DNA of 50,063 nucleotides. Origin: Candidatus Latescibacterota bacterium (GTDB taxonomy: Bacteria; Latescibacterota; UBA2968). The stretch covers positions 111,958 to 162,020 of the forward strand of contig JAJEDY010000067.1 of assembly GCA_022821275.1 (NCBI GenBank), written 5' to 3'. The translations under genes were made by a program, and so were the position numbers. Shown one piece after another: positions 1 to 8,612 of the stretch. The notes under the pieces are model-generated. The model was not told where the DNA came from and did no database searches. It was given only the letters and a program-made list of their open reading frames with translations. Position 1 is the first letter of the stretch. The number at the start of each line of letters is the position of its first letter.

Positions 1-938
1 CCCAGGATAGGCCGCGAAACGAAAAGAGCTGTCATAACACCGGCTGCGGCCGCCAAATTGGTATTGACCAGTACATGACTCATCGCGACCGCGTCAAGCG
101 CGCTTCCCAATGCCAGTTGCGATCCGCCGTTAAAGCCAAACCAGCCGAACCACAAAATAAAGACACCCAGTGTTACTATCAAAATATTAGAGGGCGGCGT
201 GGATTTAACCGTACCATCGCTGCGGAATTTGCCGAATCTCGGTCCAACGACTATCGCGCCAGCAAGTGCTGCCCAACCACCGGTGCTATGCACGATGGTC
301 GATCCAGCAAAATCCTTGAAACCCATCGCACTTAGCCATCCCTCGCCCCATGTCCACGCGCCGACGATGGGATAGATAATCGCCGTCAGCACCAGAATAA
401 AAAGGAAAAAGGACCACATCCTGACCCGTTCGGCCAGAGCCCCAGAGACAATAGAAGCAGTGGTCGCAACAAAGACCATCTGAAAAAACCAGTTGGACAT
501 GGTGGAATAGCCGCTCTCAACCACCGCAGCCTTCGAGACCTCATTTCCCGCTATCAGAGCAATCTCATCACCCGACGGTCCGTATAAGAATTTAAATGAA
601 CCGATTACACTCCCCACATCGACGTACATGAGATTATAGCCGAGAAAATAATAGGCAAGCCCGGCAATGGAATAGAGGCCGATGTTCTTCAGGCAGATCA
701 TGGAGGCGTTCTTGGTGCGCACAGAGCCAGACTCGAGCATGGTAAATCCCGCACACATCCACATCACCAGCACGCCCCAAATGAGGAATGAGAACGTATT
801 GAAGACGAACAGGGTTTCCTCGTCAACCGCTGCATGCGCGGTAGTTGTGGCACTCCCAAGGAACCCGAGCACCGCGAGTGCTTTTCCCATCCTGGTAGTG
901 AACCGATGATGAATAAGGTCTTTAGAAAACGTTCGCAT
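1..938 (-). CDS. amt: Ammonium transporter Amt (partial, C-terminus beyond window)
   Basis: Integral membrane channel for ammonium uptake. The reading frame opens at an ATG at 938 behind a strong Shine-Dalgarno (GGAGGAGATAGAT before ATG) and runs off the left edge, so only about 312 residues are visible. Family landmarks are seen: an N-terminal hydrophobic stretch ending near a possible signal cleavage (TTAHAAVDEE), the segment MCAGFTMLESGSVRTKNA, IVHSTGGWAAL carrying the first His of the twin-His pore pair, and FGWFGFNGGS typical of the Amt/Rh fold. The second pore His lies outside the window. It sits 44 bases downstream of a histidine kinase on the same strand and is probably the last visible gene of that operon. 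No GlnK gene is seen here; one could lie to the left. Identification is confident from several motifs. Confidence 0.93.
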   Translation of the reverse strand, partial: MRTFSKDLIHHRFTTRMGKALAVLGFLGSATTTAHAAVDEETLFVFNTFSFLIWGVLVMWMCAGFTMLESGSVRTKNASMICLKNIGLYSIAGLAYYFLGYNLMYVDVGSVIGSFKFLYGPSGDEIALIAGNEVSKAAVVESGYSTMSNWFFQMVFVATTASIVSGALAERVRMWSFFLFILVLTAIIYPIVGAWTWGEGWLSAMGFKDFAGSTIVHSTGGWAALAGAIVVGPRFGKFRSDGTVKSTPPSNILIVTLGVFILWFGWFGFNGGSQLALGSALDAVAMSHVLVNTNLAAAAGVMTALFVSRPIL

Positions 939-982
939 ATCTATCTCCTCCCATAGCAATGAGACAGTGCCTCCACGCCCTT

Positions 983-3145
983 CTATCTCACCACCTCTTC
1001 AGTTGTCACCACGGGCGGCACCAAAGGCAATTCTACTATCATCTCGGTGAATTCACCGGGTTCGGATACAACCCGGATATTTCCCCCGTGTTCGCGCACA
1101 ATATCGTTGGAAAGGGCAAGGCCAAGACCCGTGCCCTTGTCTGTCGGTTTGGTGGTAAAGAAAGGATTGAAAATTTTATCGACAACCTCGGGCGGAATCC
1201 CATTTCCATTATCCCGTATGCTCACCTCTATCCGATCATCCATGCGTCTGGTGCTCAGCGACAGAGTCGGAAAAAAGGTCACACCATCATCTGCTTCAAT
1301 AGCACGCCGTTTCTCGTCGGTAGCATAACAGGCATTGCCTACCATGTTGAGAAAGACGCGCCCCAGGTCCTGCGGCACTGCCTCGATTTGCCCTGCATCC
1401 GGGTCGAAATCCGTCTCAATAGTCAAGTTGAAATCCGCGTCAGTCGCCCGTGCGCTGTGGTAGGCAAGGCGGGCGTGTTCATCGAGCAGATTATTAATTT
1501 CAATGGGCTGTCGCTCACCAGAGCCGCGCCCCATCAGGAGCATATCGTGAACAATGCGGTCAGCGCGGGTGCCGTGTTCGAGAATGCGCCCCATGTTGTC
1601 GGTGAGGTCCTGGCATATCTCGTCAACCAATTCGCGCTGCTCCTCGCTCAGTGCTTCGGGACTTTCGTCCAGTACCTCCACCAACTCCTCCATGAGCTCT
1701 TCCGAAGCTTCCGAGAAGTTTTTCACAAAATTCAGCGGATTCTTGATCTCGTGCGCCACACCTGCGGTGAGTTCGCCGAGCGCGGCCAATTTCTCGCGCA
1801 TAACAATCTGGTCCTGCGCCACCTGCAAATCCTCCAGCACTTTTTCGAGCTCTGCATTCTTAGATTGCAACTCTTCGGCCAATTTTTCCACCAGATTCAG
1901 GCGCTGCACCTCCAGAGCGTGTCGGCGAAAGACTTCAAGGGCTGCGGCCATGTCTGCCACCTCGTCGTTTCCACCGATCTCGACCTTGCCCTCCAGATCG
2001 CCATCAGCCATGCGGCGCATCCGCTCGGATAGCCGCTCGAGACGGGGCAATAGCATTCGTCCCACGAATAAATAAGCGATCAACAACGCGCCAGTAATGC
2101 TGATCACATTCAAAACCAACAGAAGACTGCGCCCGGTGCCGATGGCCAGTGTGGAAGCGCGGGTAGCTTCCTTCGCACTTATGCGGGCAGCATTTACCAG
2201 CCCTTCGGCTTCGGCGACCAGATTAAGGGCAAGAGACTGATTGCGTGCGAGCAGGTCCCGCTGGTGCGCGACGTGTTCGAGTTCTCGTGTACGCAGGTCG
2301 AAGCCCCCTTCTTCCCCCAGCCCCAACTGGTACAGACGGGCACATATCGGAGCGATCTGACTGCGCGCACGGGACGTTCCGAGTGCAGACAAACTCCATT
2401 CAATCCTGTCTTTAGCAGCCTCAAATCGCTCCCGCAATGGCTCAATCAAGGGCGCATCTGAAAGATTGAAAGCACTCGATAGAAGCTGGATTGCGGTGGT
2501 GGCGTCTGCTTGTAATGCAGCCAGATGGCGATAGTGGTCGAATTCTTTTCTCGACAAGTGCTGTGCAGGCGACGCGGGTACTTCGCCGAGATTGCGATAC
2601 CCCGTCATAGCGTAGAATAACTGATCGTCAATAAGCGGAACCATGACACCAGCCAGTTCGTTGCGCACTTTGCTCAATTCTGCACGCAGGGCTTCATTCT
2701 GTTTTTGCAGCGCAAAGAGTTCGGCTATGGAACATTCAATTTCTTCGATATTTGAGATCAGTGTAGTACCCTGGTCGCGAATGCGACTAAAGCGTTCTTC
2801 TTCTCCACCTTGCTGCGTCAAAGCCGCCAACTGCACTTCAAAAGCACTTCGCTCTGTGGCGATCTCGTCAATAACCTGATCAAATGTCTCTGGCGTTGCA
2901 GCAGCGATGAGACGCGGTGCTGCGGCTACAATAGCACCGCTTTGTTGAGCGACTCCAAATGCGGCTGCCATTCCGGGCACACTGCCTTCATTCACGCGAC
3001 TTTGCGCGTCACCCACGCTGTTGAAGGAAAACCAGGCAACCAGACTCGCCCCCATAGTGAGGACAACAGCACCGCCAATACCCAAATAGAGTTGCGTCGA
3101 GATTCGGTAGCGGCCTTCAAGCAGGTGTTTTAGTATGTCAATCAT
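983..3145 (-). CDS. TorS-like membrane sensor histidine kinase
   Basis: 720-residue kinase. TM1 about 20-42, a mostly helical extracytoplasmic sensor about 43-338, TM2 about 340-361, HAMP about 362-415, a coiled coil about 415-447, then the HisKA dimerisation helix with phosphoacceptor His465 (AHEIKNPL), and an HATPase domain with N-box Asn604 (NMVGNACYA), G1 at 645-649 (DNGNG) and G2 at 671-675 (GTGLG). The long paired-helix sensor between two membrane segments is the TorS/NarX style. No receiver or Hpt domain is attached, so phosphate probably goes to a separate receiver such as the RsbU-like protein encoded upstream. The ATG overlaps the stop of the binding-protein gene by four bases (ATGA), implying coupled translation. 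Pairing with a periplasmic binding protein resembles TorT-TorS. The ligand is unknown. Confidence 0.9.
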   Translation of the reverse strand: MIDILKHLLEGRYRISTQLYLGIGGAVVLTMGASLVAWFSFNSVGDAQSRVNEGSVPGMAAAFGVAQQSGAIVAAAPRLIAAATPETFDQVIDEIATERSAFEVQLAALTQQGGEEERFSRIRDQGTTLISNIEEIECSIAELFALQKQNEALRAELSKVRNELAGVMVPLIDDQLFYAMTGYRNLGEVPASPAQHLSRKEFDHYRHLAALQADATTAIQLLSSAFNLSDAPLIEPLRERFEAAKDRIEWSLSALGTSRARSQIAPICARLYQLGLGEEGGFDLRTRELEHVAHQRDLLARNQSLALNLVAEAEGLVNAARISAKEATRASTLAIGTGRSLLLVLNVISITGALLIAYLFVGRMLLPRLERLSERMRRMADGDLEGKVEIGGNDEVADMAAALEVFRRHALEVQRLNLVEKLAEELQSKNAELEKVLEDLQVAQDQIVMREKLAALGELTAGVAHEIKNPLNFVKNFSEASEELMEELVEVLDESPEALSEEQRELVDEICQDLTDNMGRILEHGTRADRIVHDMLLMGRGSGERQPIEINNLLDEHARLAYHSARATDADFNLTIETDFDPDAGQIEAVPQDLGRVFLNMVGNACYATDEKRRAIEADDGVTFFPTLSLSTRRMDDRIEVSIRDNGNGIPPEVVDKIFNPFFTTKPTDKGTGLGLALSNDIVREHGGNIRVVSEPGEFTEMIVELPLVPPVVTTEEVVR

Positions 3146-4314
3146 GGCTTTATTGCGTCCCGCAACGTTTGGATCGAGCGATAACTGCCATCGCTACCAA
3201 TCACGGTGAGAAAAACAGCGTCTGAACCCTGATTGTCATTTGCGCCATAGCGAAGTACAAAGCCATCCAGATCAATAGTATCGGCACCGCGCAAACTGTT
3301 GAGAAACCGGGTGCGGTCAACCTCCCTGCCGCAGCGTTCGAGAGCAGCGATAGCCAATCGCCCCGCCAAATAGCCTTCGTAGGAGACAAAACCAGGAGTC
3401 GCTTCGGGGGCGTGAGCCGTTAGGGCACGACGATAGGCAATACCAACGGGGAGGGTATTATCTGTTGGAAAAGGTACGACCTGAGTAACGAAGACCCCAG
3501 CACCACCGCGACCGAGTTCTTCGGCCAAAGCGTTGCTGCCCACAAAGGAGATGGTCATGAATACGGGATCCAGCCCCGTGTGTCGCGCCCAGGCAATCAG
3601 CGTTGCTACCGGCTGGTAGGCCCCTATCAGGATGACTGCATCGGGGTTTGCACTATGCAGGTTGAGCAGACCCGTCTTCACCGCCGTAGTATTGCGCGGG
3701 TACACCCCTATTGCCACAGGTTCCATGCTACGCCGCTCAAGTGCCTGCCGCACGCCGCGATAACCCGCCCGACCAAAAGAGTCATCCTGGTACATAACGG
3801 CAATGCGTTTAATACCCAGGTCTGTAGTCAAACGAGCGACCATAGCCTCGGTTTCCTGGTTATAAGACGCCCGCAGGTTAATCACGTTTTGCCACCTATC
3901 TTCACGCAGGAAGGCCGCACCGGTAAAGGGAGCGATATAAGGGACGCCCGCAGCTGCGGCCACAGGGGTAGCAGAGAGCGATGTAGGCGTACCGACAGCA
4001 CCGATCAGCGCGAAAACCCCTTCCTGTTCAATCAGGCGACGGGTGTTGGCGATGGCATCTTCGGGTTCGTATGCGTCATCCAGAGACAACAATATTAGCA
4101 GCCGGCCATGCACGCCGCCCTGCGCGTTAGCCTCCTGAAAAGCTGCCTCAATACCAATCCGCATGTTCTTGCCCAATTCTCGAGCGGGGCCACTAAAGGC
4201 GGCGGACTGCCCAAAAAGGATGCGCTCGTCAGAGATTCCAGATTCTTCCGCGCGGATTTCCAAAATCAGCAAGACGAGCAGTAAAACCGCACAACTGTAG
4301 CGCGTTCTCCTCAT
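3142..4314 (-). CDS. Periplasmic branched-chain amino acid-type ligand-binding protein (LivK/TorT-like)
   Basis: 390 residues with an N-terminal signal (MRRTRY then a leucine-rich core, cleavage probably near RAEES at 22-25). The start of the mature domain, ILFGQSAAFSGPARELG, and later SVVGSNAL-like and VSYEGYLAGRLAI segments fit type I periplasmic binding folds (LivK/Peripla_BP_6). Such proteins close around a small ligand such as an amino acid or amide and normally feed an ABC importer. No permease or ATPase gene for it is present in this operon; instead it is translationally coupled (ATGA at both ends) to an anti-sigma-type kinase upstream and a sensor kinase downstream. The context suggests a sensing co-receptor rather than transport; that is inference. 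Confidence 0.85.
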   Translation of the reverse strand: MRRTRYSCAVLLLVLLILEIRAEESGISDERILFGQSAAFSGPARELGKNMRIGIEAAFQEANAQGGVHGRLLILLSLDDAYEPEDAIANTRRLIEQEGVFALIGAVGTPTSLSATPVAAAAGVPYIAPFTGAAFLREDRWQNVINLRASYNQETEAMVARLTTDLGIKRIAVMYQDDSFGRAGYRGVRQALERRSMEPVAIGVYPRNTTAVKTGLLNLHSANPDAVILIGAYQPVATLIAWARHTGLDPVFMTISFVGSNALAEELGRGGAGVFVTQVVPFPTDNTLPVGIAYRRALTAHAPEATPGFVSYEGYLAGRLAIAALERCGREVDRTRFLNSLRGADTIDLDGFVLRYGANDNQGSDAVFLTVIGSDGSYRSIQTLRDAIKP

Positions 4315-4733
4315 CCATTCCTCCGCTTAATCAGAGTAAGATGGTTCTTATCCTGCTCGCGGCGATAGTGTATATCGTCCATCATAACGCGCATCAGATG
4401 GATGCCAAGCCCCCCTATCGGCCGATCTTCTATCCCCGCGTCCAGGTCTGGTTCGGGGGCGTCAGTCAGTGGATTGAAGGCATGCCCATCATCTATAATC
4501 TCAACGGTGAAGACATCCTCATCCGAGGTCAGCGTGATCTCAATCTCGTGGTGTGCATCATCGTCGTATCCGTAGTTCACAGTATTTACGATCAATTCTT
4601 CGAGGACGAGATCGACCTGGTACACGAGATCGGGGGGCCAATCCCCCACCTCGCCGAGTTCTGCCACGGCATCGTGCAGCCGCTCCAACTCGTTGAGTTC
4701 CGACGCAATACATAGAGAACGCTTCACCTTCAT
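4311..4733 (-). CDS. RsbW-like anti-sigma factor / serine kinase (HATPase_c_2)
   Basis: 140 residues from ATG 4733, which overlaps the upstream stop as ATGA and has AGAGATAGG in front; a TTG 18 bases upstream is possible but poorer. It is a stand-alone GHKL ATPase of the RsbW/SpoIIAB class: N-box EELIVNTVNYGY (Asn50), G1 IIDDGHAFNP (81-83) and G2 IGGLGIHLMR (107-110). In partner switching such proteins bind either a sigma factor or a STAS antagonist and phosphorylate a serine of the antagonist. Its partners are probably the PP2C phosphatase coupled in front of it and the STAS protein encoded at 6340-6678. No sigma factor gene is in the window, so the regulated output is unknown and need not be a sigma factor. 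Confidence 0.88.
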   Translation of the reverse strand: MKVKRSLCIASELNELERLHDAVAELGEVGDWPPDLVYQVDLVLEELIVNTVNYGYDDDAHHEIEITLTSDEDVFTVEIIDDGHAFNPLTDAPEPDLDAGIEDRPIGGLGIHLMRVMMDDIHYRREQDKNHLTLIKRRNG

Positions 4734-5899
4734 ATTCCTATCTCTCTGCAAAAAAGTGTCATACAGGTCATATCGTCAAACTGGGGCATATCACCCGCAA
4801 ATGCCTGCACAGCTTGAAAAATCGCCTGATTAATTTCGCGGACACCACACGAACAATACTCGGCCAATACCGCACGTAAGCGCTCTATCTCAAACTCCTC
4901 ATTCTGGGCATTCATGGCTTCGGTGACACCATCTGTGTAGAGCACGAGGACATCGCCGGGCGACAGAGTGACTGAGTTTTGTTCGTATTCAACATCTGGC
5001 ATGATACCCAGAGCAATCCCATTGGTCTGGGGGAGCACAGTCGAACTGCCATCCGCGTGGACGAGAATCGGGGGATTGTGCCCTCCGTTGGCGTACGACA
5101 GCACCCCACTCGCCGGATTGTATTCGGCGTAAAATACAGTGACAAACATCGCTGCATCATTGTCTTCCTGCAGGAGACTATTGACCTCGCTCAGTACCTC
5201 AGCCGGATTCGATCTGCCAATTGCAGCTCCTTTCATCAACGTGCGACTGGACATCATGAAAAGAGCAGCCGGTACACCCTTATCGGAAACATCGGCAATT
5301 GCCAGACCGACACAGTCATTTTCCAGATTGATAATATCAAAAAAATCACCGCCCACTTCGCGTGCAGGCTCCATGTTTCCAAACACCTGATATTCAGGTT
5401 TGTTGGGGAAGATCTTCGGCAGGATCGACTGCTGCATCTCATGGGCAACACGGAGTTCGTTTTGCAGTGCCACCAACTTATCCCGCGAAGCCACAGCCTC
5501 GCGCCACATCTTCAGGTGTTCCAAAGTGCGCTCAATCGTGACCCTCAGATCCTGAAAATCAATGGGCTTAGTAATAAAGTCAAACGCCCCTCGATTCATC
5601 GCTGTACGGATATTTTTCATGTCGCCATAAGCCGAGACAATCACAGCGCGGAGGTCGGGATCGACTTGCGACATCTGTTCGAGTAGTGTGAGACCATCCA
5701 TCCGCGGCATATTGATATCCGAAAGCACCATGTCGATATCCGGATCCTCGTTCAGCACCTCAAGTGCCTCAACGCCGTTTTGGGCAAAGGCGAATGCGTA
5801 GTGCCCGGCGCGTACATCGCGCCGCATGCGCTGCCGTATAAGATGTTCGAGATCGGGTTCGTCATCAACCACGAGTATTTTATATTGCGCCTTTTTCAT
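4730..5899 (-). CDS. Response regulator with PP2C/SpoIIE phosphatase output (RsbU-like)
   Basis: 389 residues from ATG 5899, chosen because GAGAGG lies seven bases upstream; an in-frame ATG at 5914 would add five residues. Receiver domain about 6-122 with acidic pocket VDDE and phospho-acceptor Asp61 (VLSDINMP), followed by the Lys of FITKP. A coiled linker (about 125-165) leads to a SpoIIE/PP2C domain with metal-binding motifs VGGDFFDI, VLYTDGVTEA and DDMTCMTL. Such proteins dephosphorylate a STAS anti-anti-sigma factor when their receiver is phosphorylated. It heads a run of genes joined by ATGA overlaps and is the obvious cognate target of the sensor kinase three genes downstream, which has no receiver of its own. 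The cognate pairing is inferred from linkage. Confidence 0.92.
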   Translation of the reverse strand: MKKAQYKILVVDDEPDLEHLIRQRMRRDVRAGHYAFAFAQNGVEALEVLNEDPDIDMVLSDINMPRMDGLTLLEQMSQVDPDLRAVIVSAYGDMKNIRTAMNRGAFDFITKPIDFQDLRVTIERTLEHLKMWREAVASRDKLVALQNELRVAHEMQQSILPKIFPNKPEYQVFGNMEPAREVGGDFFDIINLENDCVGLAIADVSDKGVPAALFMMSSRTLMKGAAIGRSNPAEVLSEVNSLLQEDNDAAMFVTVFYAEYNPASGVLSYANGGHNPPILVHADGSSTVLPQTNGIALGIMPDVEYEQNSVTLSPGDVLVLYTDGVTEAMNAQNEEFEIERLRAVLAEYCSCGVREINQAIFQAVQAFAGDMPQFDDMTCMTLFCREIGI

Positions 5900-5974
5900 A
5901 TACGCGCCTCTCATATTAATGGTGTCTTACTTATACTAATATTAAGCACTCTTTGATCGGAGCACAATCATTAC

Positions 5975-6001
5975 GATAGGTTTCAGAGACCTATCTTTTT
6001 T
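5975..6001. repeat. Hairpin GATAGGT-N7-ACCTATC followed by T-tract
   Basis: GATAGGT (5975-5981) and ACCTATC (5989-5995) form a seven-pair stem, extendable inwards, followed on the plus strand by six to seven T. It looks like an intrinsic terminator for plus-strand (antisense) transcription, although no plus-strand gene precedes it. For the minus-strand operon it would lie in the untranslated region or be an operator about 75 bases before the RsbU-like start. Confidence 0.5.
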
Positions 6002-6060
6002 ACTCACTCGTGTGGAAAGGATTTCGGGGAGAGTTGCTAAAGTGGACAAATGCCAGACCG

Positions 6061-6076
6061 GTCATTTTGTAATGAC
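6061..6076. repeat. Inverted repeat GTCATT-N4-AATGAC
   Basis: Perfect six-base arms around TTGT, 16 bases in total, lying in the spacer upstream of the RsbU-like operon. The compact perfect dyad is the size of a dimeric repressor site, but no regulator can be named from it. Confidence 0.35.
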
Positions 6077-6339
6077 AAACCGCGCGACACGAGGTAGAAG
6101 GTTGGCTATTATTCGGGAGGTTTTGATAGCGGATATACAGAGCAGGAGAAATACCCTGGAAAGTGATCTATGGACCAGATACACAGGAAAATCGGATCGG
6201 CGTGTGAATTCGATAACGCCTGCAACCCAACTGTGGAAAGCTCACAGATTAAGCCTGACGAGCCTAAATCGGTCTGTGCAACAGGTTTGAGGGCCCTCAT
6301 CTATGACTTGAGAGCACACGCGACAAAGCGAAAGACAGA

Positions 6340-6678
6340 TTATTCGCCCAGTGCGGCGCAAGCCTCTGCCTGTGAGTCGTAGATCGAAATGATCTTGTCA
6401 AATCCGCTGATTTTGAAGACCTCTCCGATGGGACCAGAAAGCGAGCAAAGCGCGAATTCCGCATTGCGATTCCGGAGTGACTTGGCAACCAGCAAAATGA
6501 CCCGCAGGCCCGAGCTACTAATGTAAGAAAGCCCCCCAAAATCTACGACCACACGGGTATCGTCGTCACTGATTGCAGAGCTTAATACATTTTCGAACTC
6601 GCGGGCATTGGCACTATCAACTCGGCCATTCACATTCGCGATTAAAATACCATTTTCTTTTTGGGTTTTAATCTCCAT
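6340..6678 (-). CDS. STAS-domain anti-sigma factor antagonist
   Basis: 112 residues forming a single STAS domain: MEIKTQKENGILIANVNGRV, then VVVDFGGLSYISSSGLRVIL. Aligning with SpoIIAA (DSSGL, phosphoserine 58), Ser55 in ISSSGL is the expected phosphorylation site, although the usual preceding Asp is replaced by Ser54. It is the likely substrate of the RsbW-like kinase and the PP2C phosphatase encoded downstream on the same strand after a 440-base spacer. The start ATG 6678 is preceded by AAAGG. A sigma-70-type promoter and a palindrome lie upstream (6731-6767). Confidence 0.9.
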   Translation of the reverse strand: MEIKTQKENGILIANVNGRVDSANAREFENVLSSAISDDDTRVVVDFGGLSYISSSGLRVILLVAKSLRNRNAEFALCSLSGPIGEVFKISGFDKIISIYDSQAEACAALGE

Positions 6679-6730
6679 TGACCTTTATCCTGATGTGTGA
6701 AATTATCTATGAAAACTCTTGTCGTATGTC

Positions 6731-6749
6731 GCGTGTAAAAAATACACGC
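6731..6749. promoter_or_regulatory. Palindromic operator candidate GCGTGTA-N5-TACACGC
   Basis: Perfect seven-base arms, GCGTGTA (6731-6737) and TACACGC (6743-6749), overlapping the -10 box and start point of the STAS promoter. A near-identical dyad (GCGTATA-N3-TACACGC) overlaps the -10 box of the ThuA/GPP34 promoter at 12784-12800, so both may bind the same regulator. Confidence 0.45.
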
Positions 6750-6767
6750 ACTCATCAATTCGGTCAA
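6739..6767 (-). promoter_or_regulatory. Promoter of the STAS gene
   Basis: Reading leftwards: TTGACC (6767-6762), a 17-base spacer, TATTTT (6744-6739). Transcription would start near 6732, leaving a leader of about 54 bases before the ATG at 6678. The -10 region lies inside the palindrome at 6731-6749. Confidence 0.6.
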
Positions 6768-6877
6768 GAGCTATTGCGCTCCATAGCGAGATGTATTCTT
6801 GCAGGGAATTAAGAAATCCAACTGAAATATTATACTTGTCTATGCGAAAGTCAAATCTTTTTTTTCACTCTTAAGTA

Positions 6878-6919
6878 CACACAAAACGGGTTCACCTGTG
6901 ATGGTCAATGTTTTGTGTG
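6878..6919. repeat. Long-loop inverted repeat after the AGCS gene
   Basis: CACACAAAAC (6878-6887) and GTTTTGTGTG (6910-6919) give a perfect ten-base stem with a 22-base loop just beyond the 3' end of the symporter gene. On the minus strand no T-tract follows, so it is not a classical terminator; it may protect the mRNA 3' end. Confidence 0.45.
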
Positions 6920-6932
6920 CCGGTATAAATTA

Positions 6933-8483
6933 TCAATATACGTCCCTCTGATACGCCTCTATCTCACCCGCCTTGTAACGCTCCCAGTATTCTTTAAGCC
7001 TGTCTTTGATCTCCCGACTCATGATAATACAGCCGATAATATTCGGAAACGCCATTGCAAAAATCATCGCGTCGGAAAAATCGACCACACTCTTTAGCGC
7101 GGTGACAGACCCGATAAATACAAAGCATACAAAAACAATTCGATACGTCAGAGTAGATCGCAATCCAAAAAGATATTCCCATGCTCGCTCGCCGTAATAT
7201 GCCCACGCGATCATCGTCGTATAAGCAAAGAACATTGCCACAATCGCGATGACATAACGCGATCCGGGCGCGAACGAATCAAATGCCGTAGATGTCATCT
7301 GGATTCCCACGAGATACCCACTTTGTCCTTGAAATTCGGGCAACAGATACGCACCCGTAATCATACAAACCAATGCCGTCATTAAACATATAATAACGGT
7401 GTCAATAAACGGTCCTATCATCGCCACTATCCCCTGGCGCACGGGCTCATCGGTTTTGGCTGCCGCATGGGCAAATGCCGCAGACCCCAACCCCGCTTCG
7501 TTGGAAAAAGCCGCCCTGCGTACCCCTTGAACCAGAGCCCCCATGAAGCCGCCATACATAGCTTCAGGTATAAACGCTTGAGAAATGATATTCGCAATCA
7601 GATTGGGCAATTCGGTAATACGCGCGAGAATAATGAGAAAGGATGTGAGCACGTACAACCCACACATGAAGGGTACAATGCCCGCTGTGACAGTGCCAAT
7701 GCGCTTGATACCTCCACTAATGACAACGCCCACCACCCCTGCCATTAAAAGCCCGACAACCCAGTTATAGGTCTTAAATCCCTCGGATACAGTACCGAGC
7801 ATTTCAACTGTCTGATTCACCTGAAACATATTGCCGATGCCCAGAGAACCACCAACGGTCAACACGGCAAAAATCACGGCCATCACGCGCCCCAAAATCC
7901 CAAGTCCTTTTTCTTTTAAGCCCTGTTCCAGATAGTACATCGGACCACCCGACACGCGCCCATCGGGATGGATTCTTCTGTACATCACCGCCAGAGTACA
8001 GGATACAAACTTGGACGCCATACCAAAAAAAGCCGTGACAATCATCCAGAAAACAGCACCGGGACCACCGGCACTCACAGCAATCGCTACACCCGCGATA
8101 TTCCCCTGGCCTACAGTGGCAGACAACGCACTGGTCAATGCCTTAAAATGCGAAATTTCACCGGGATGATCCGGATTATCATACCCTCCGCGAATCACAT
8201 CAACCGAATGTTTTATTCCGCGCAGAGAGATCCAGCGACAATAAAAAGAATAATAAATGCCACCACCTACGAGCACAATAATGACGAGTGGAATACCCAG
8301 GCCAAAATCAAAAAATATAATCGAAGATAGAAAATTGGTTATCGCACTTAAGCCTGCATTCAATACGTCAATAACCATCTGTATCGCGCCAGACGACTCG
8401 CCAGCCAAAGCTTCCTGTGCAAATGCATCACGGGACAGAAACAGCCCCATCAGAAAAGCGAAACGAGAACACCTGAAAAACAT
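6933..8483 (-). CDS. Sodium:alanine/glycine symporter (AGCS family)
   Basis: 516 residues from ATG 8483, supported by TGAGGA upstream; a longer frame from TTG 8561 has no ribosome site. The family signature is clear: HFKALTSALSATVGQGNIAG, SAGGPGAVFWM, ISGGIKRIGTVTAGIVPFM and the RRAAFSNEAGLGSAAFAHAAAKTDEP stretch containing the AGCS-conserved NEAGLGSA. About ten hydrophobic segments are visible. The N-terminus has a signal-like hydrophobic stretch ending in DAFAQE, seen in some AGCS members. The protein is expected to import small neutral amino acids with sodium. It is transcribed alone, divergent from the TrpD-like gene; the exact substrate cannot be told. Confidence 0.93.
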   Translation of the reverse strand: MFFRCSRFAFLMGLFLSRDAFAQEALAGESSGAIQMVIDVLNAGLSAITNFLSSIIFFDFGLGIPLVIIVLVGGGIYYSFYCRWISLRGIKHSVDVIRGGYDNPDHPGEISHFKALTSALSATVGQGNIAGVAIAVSAGGPGAVFWMIVTAFFGMASKFVSCTLAVMYRRIHPDGRVSGGPMYYLEQGLKEKGLGILGRVMAVIFAVLTVGGSLGIGNMFQVNQTVEMLGTVSEGFKTYNWVVGLLMAGVVGVVISGGIKRIGTVTAGIVPFMCGLYVLTSFLIILARITELPNLIANIISQAFIPEAMYGGFMGALVQGVRRAAFSNEAGLGSAAFAHAAAKTDEPVRQGIVAMIGPFIDTVIICLMTALVCMITGAYLLPEFQGQSGYLVGIQMTSTAFDSFAPGSRYVIAIVAMFFAYTTMIAWAYYGERAWEYLFGLRSTLTYRIVFVCFVFIGSVTALKSVVDFSDAMIFAMAFPNIIGCIIMSREIKDRLKEYWERYKAGEIEAYQRDVY

Positions 8484-8612
8484 TGGAAAATTCCTCAGCT
8501 TCTGATTTATACTCTCCAACGAAACACGGAGTGAGACTAAAGGGAAACATAATACAAACAAATTGGGGTGATGTATAGCACTTTTATACCCTCGTCTCCC
8601 TCACTCAATCGC

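Larger units (their letters stand above)
5900..6339. other. 440-base spacer between STAS gene and RsbU-like gene
   Basis: No convincing gene is seen. Short frames on both strands lack ribosome binding sites and family resemblance. The spacer holds two inverted repeats, listed separately, and an AT-rich stretch just before the RsbU-like gene that may contain its promoter, for example TTGTGC and TAATAT 17 bases apart reading leftwards (weak match). It separates the STAS gene from the rest of the partner-switching genes, so the STAS gene may be expressed on its own. Confidence 0.5.

Noticed and set aside
959-2032. Long plus-strand frame (357 residues) opposite the histidine kinase
   Set aside because: Shadow of the kinase gene: amino-acid make-up is His/Leu/Gln-rich nonsense and the opposite strand has a full, motif-complete kinase.
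5975-6001. Hairpin with T-tract as terminator of a plus-strand gene
   Set aside because: No plus-strand gene precedes it, so it is reported only as a repeat.
6012-6290. Plus-strand frame of 92 residues in the spacer upstream of the RsbU-like gene
   Set aside because: GTG start with no fitting ribosome site beyond chance, no family pattern, and it runs through the region expected to hold regulatory sequence.
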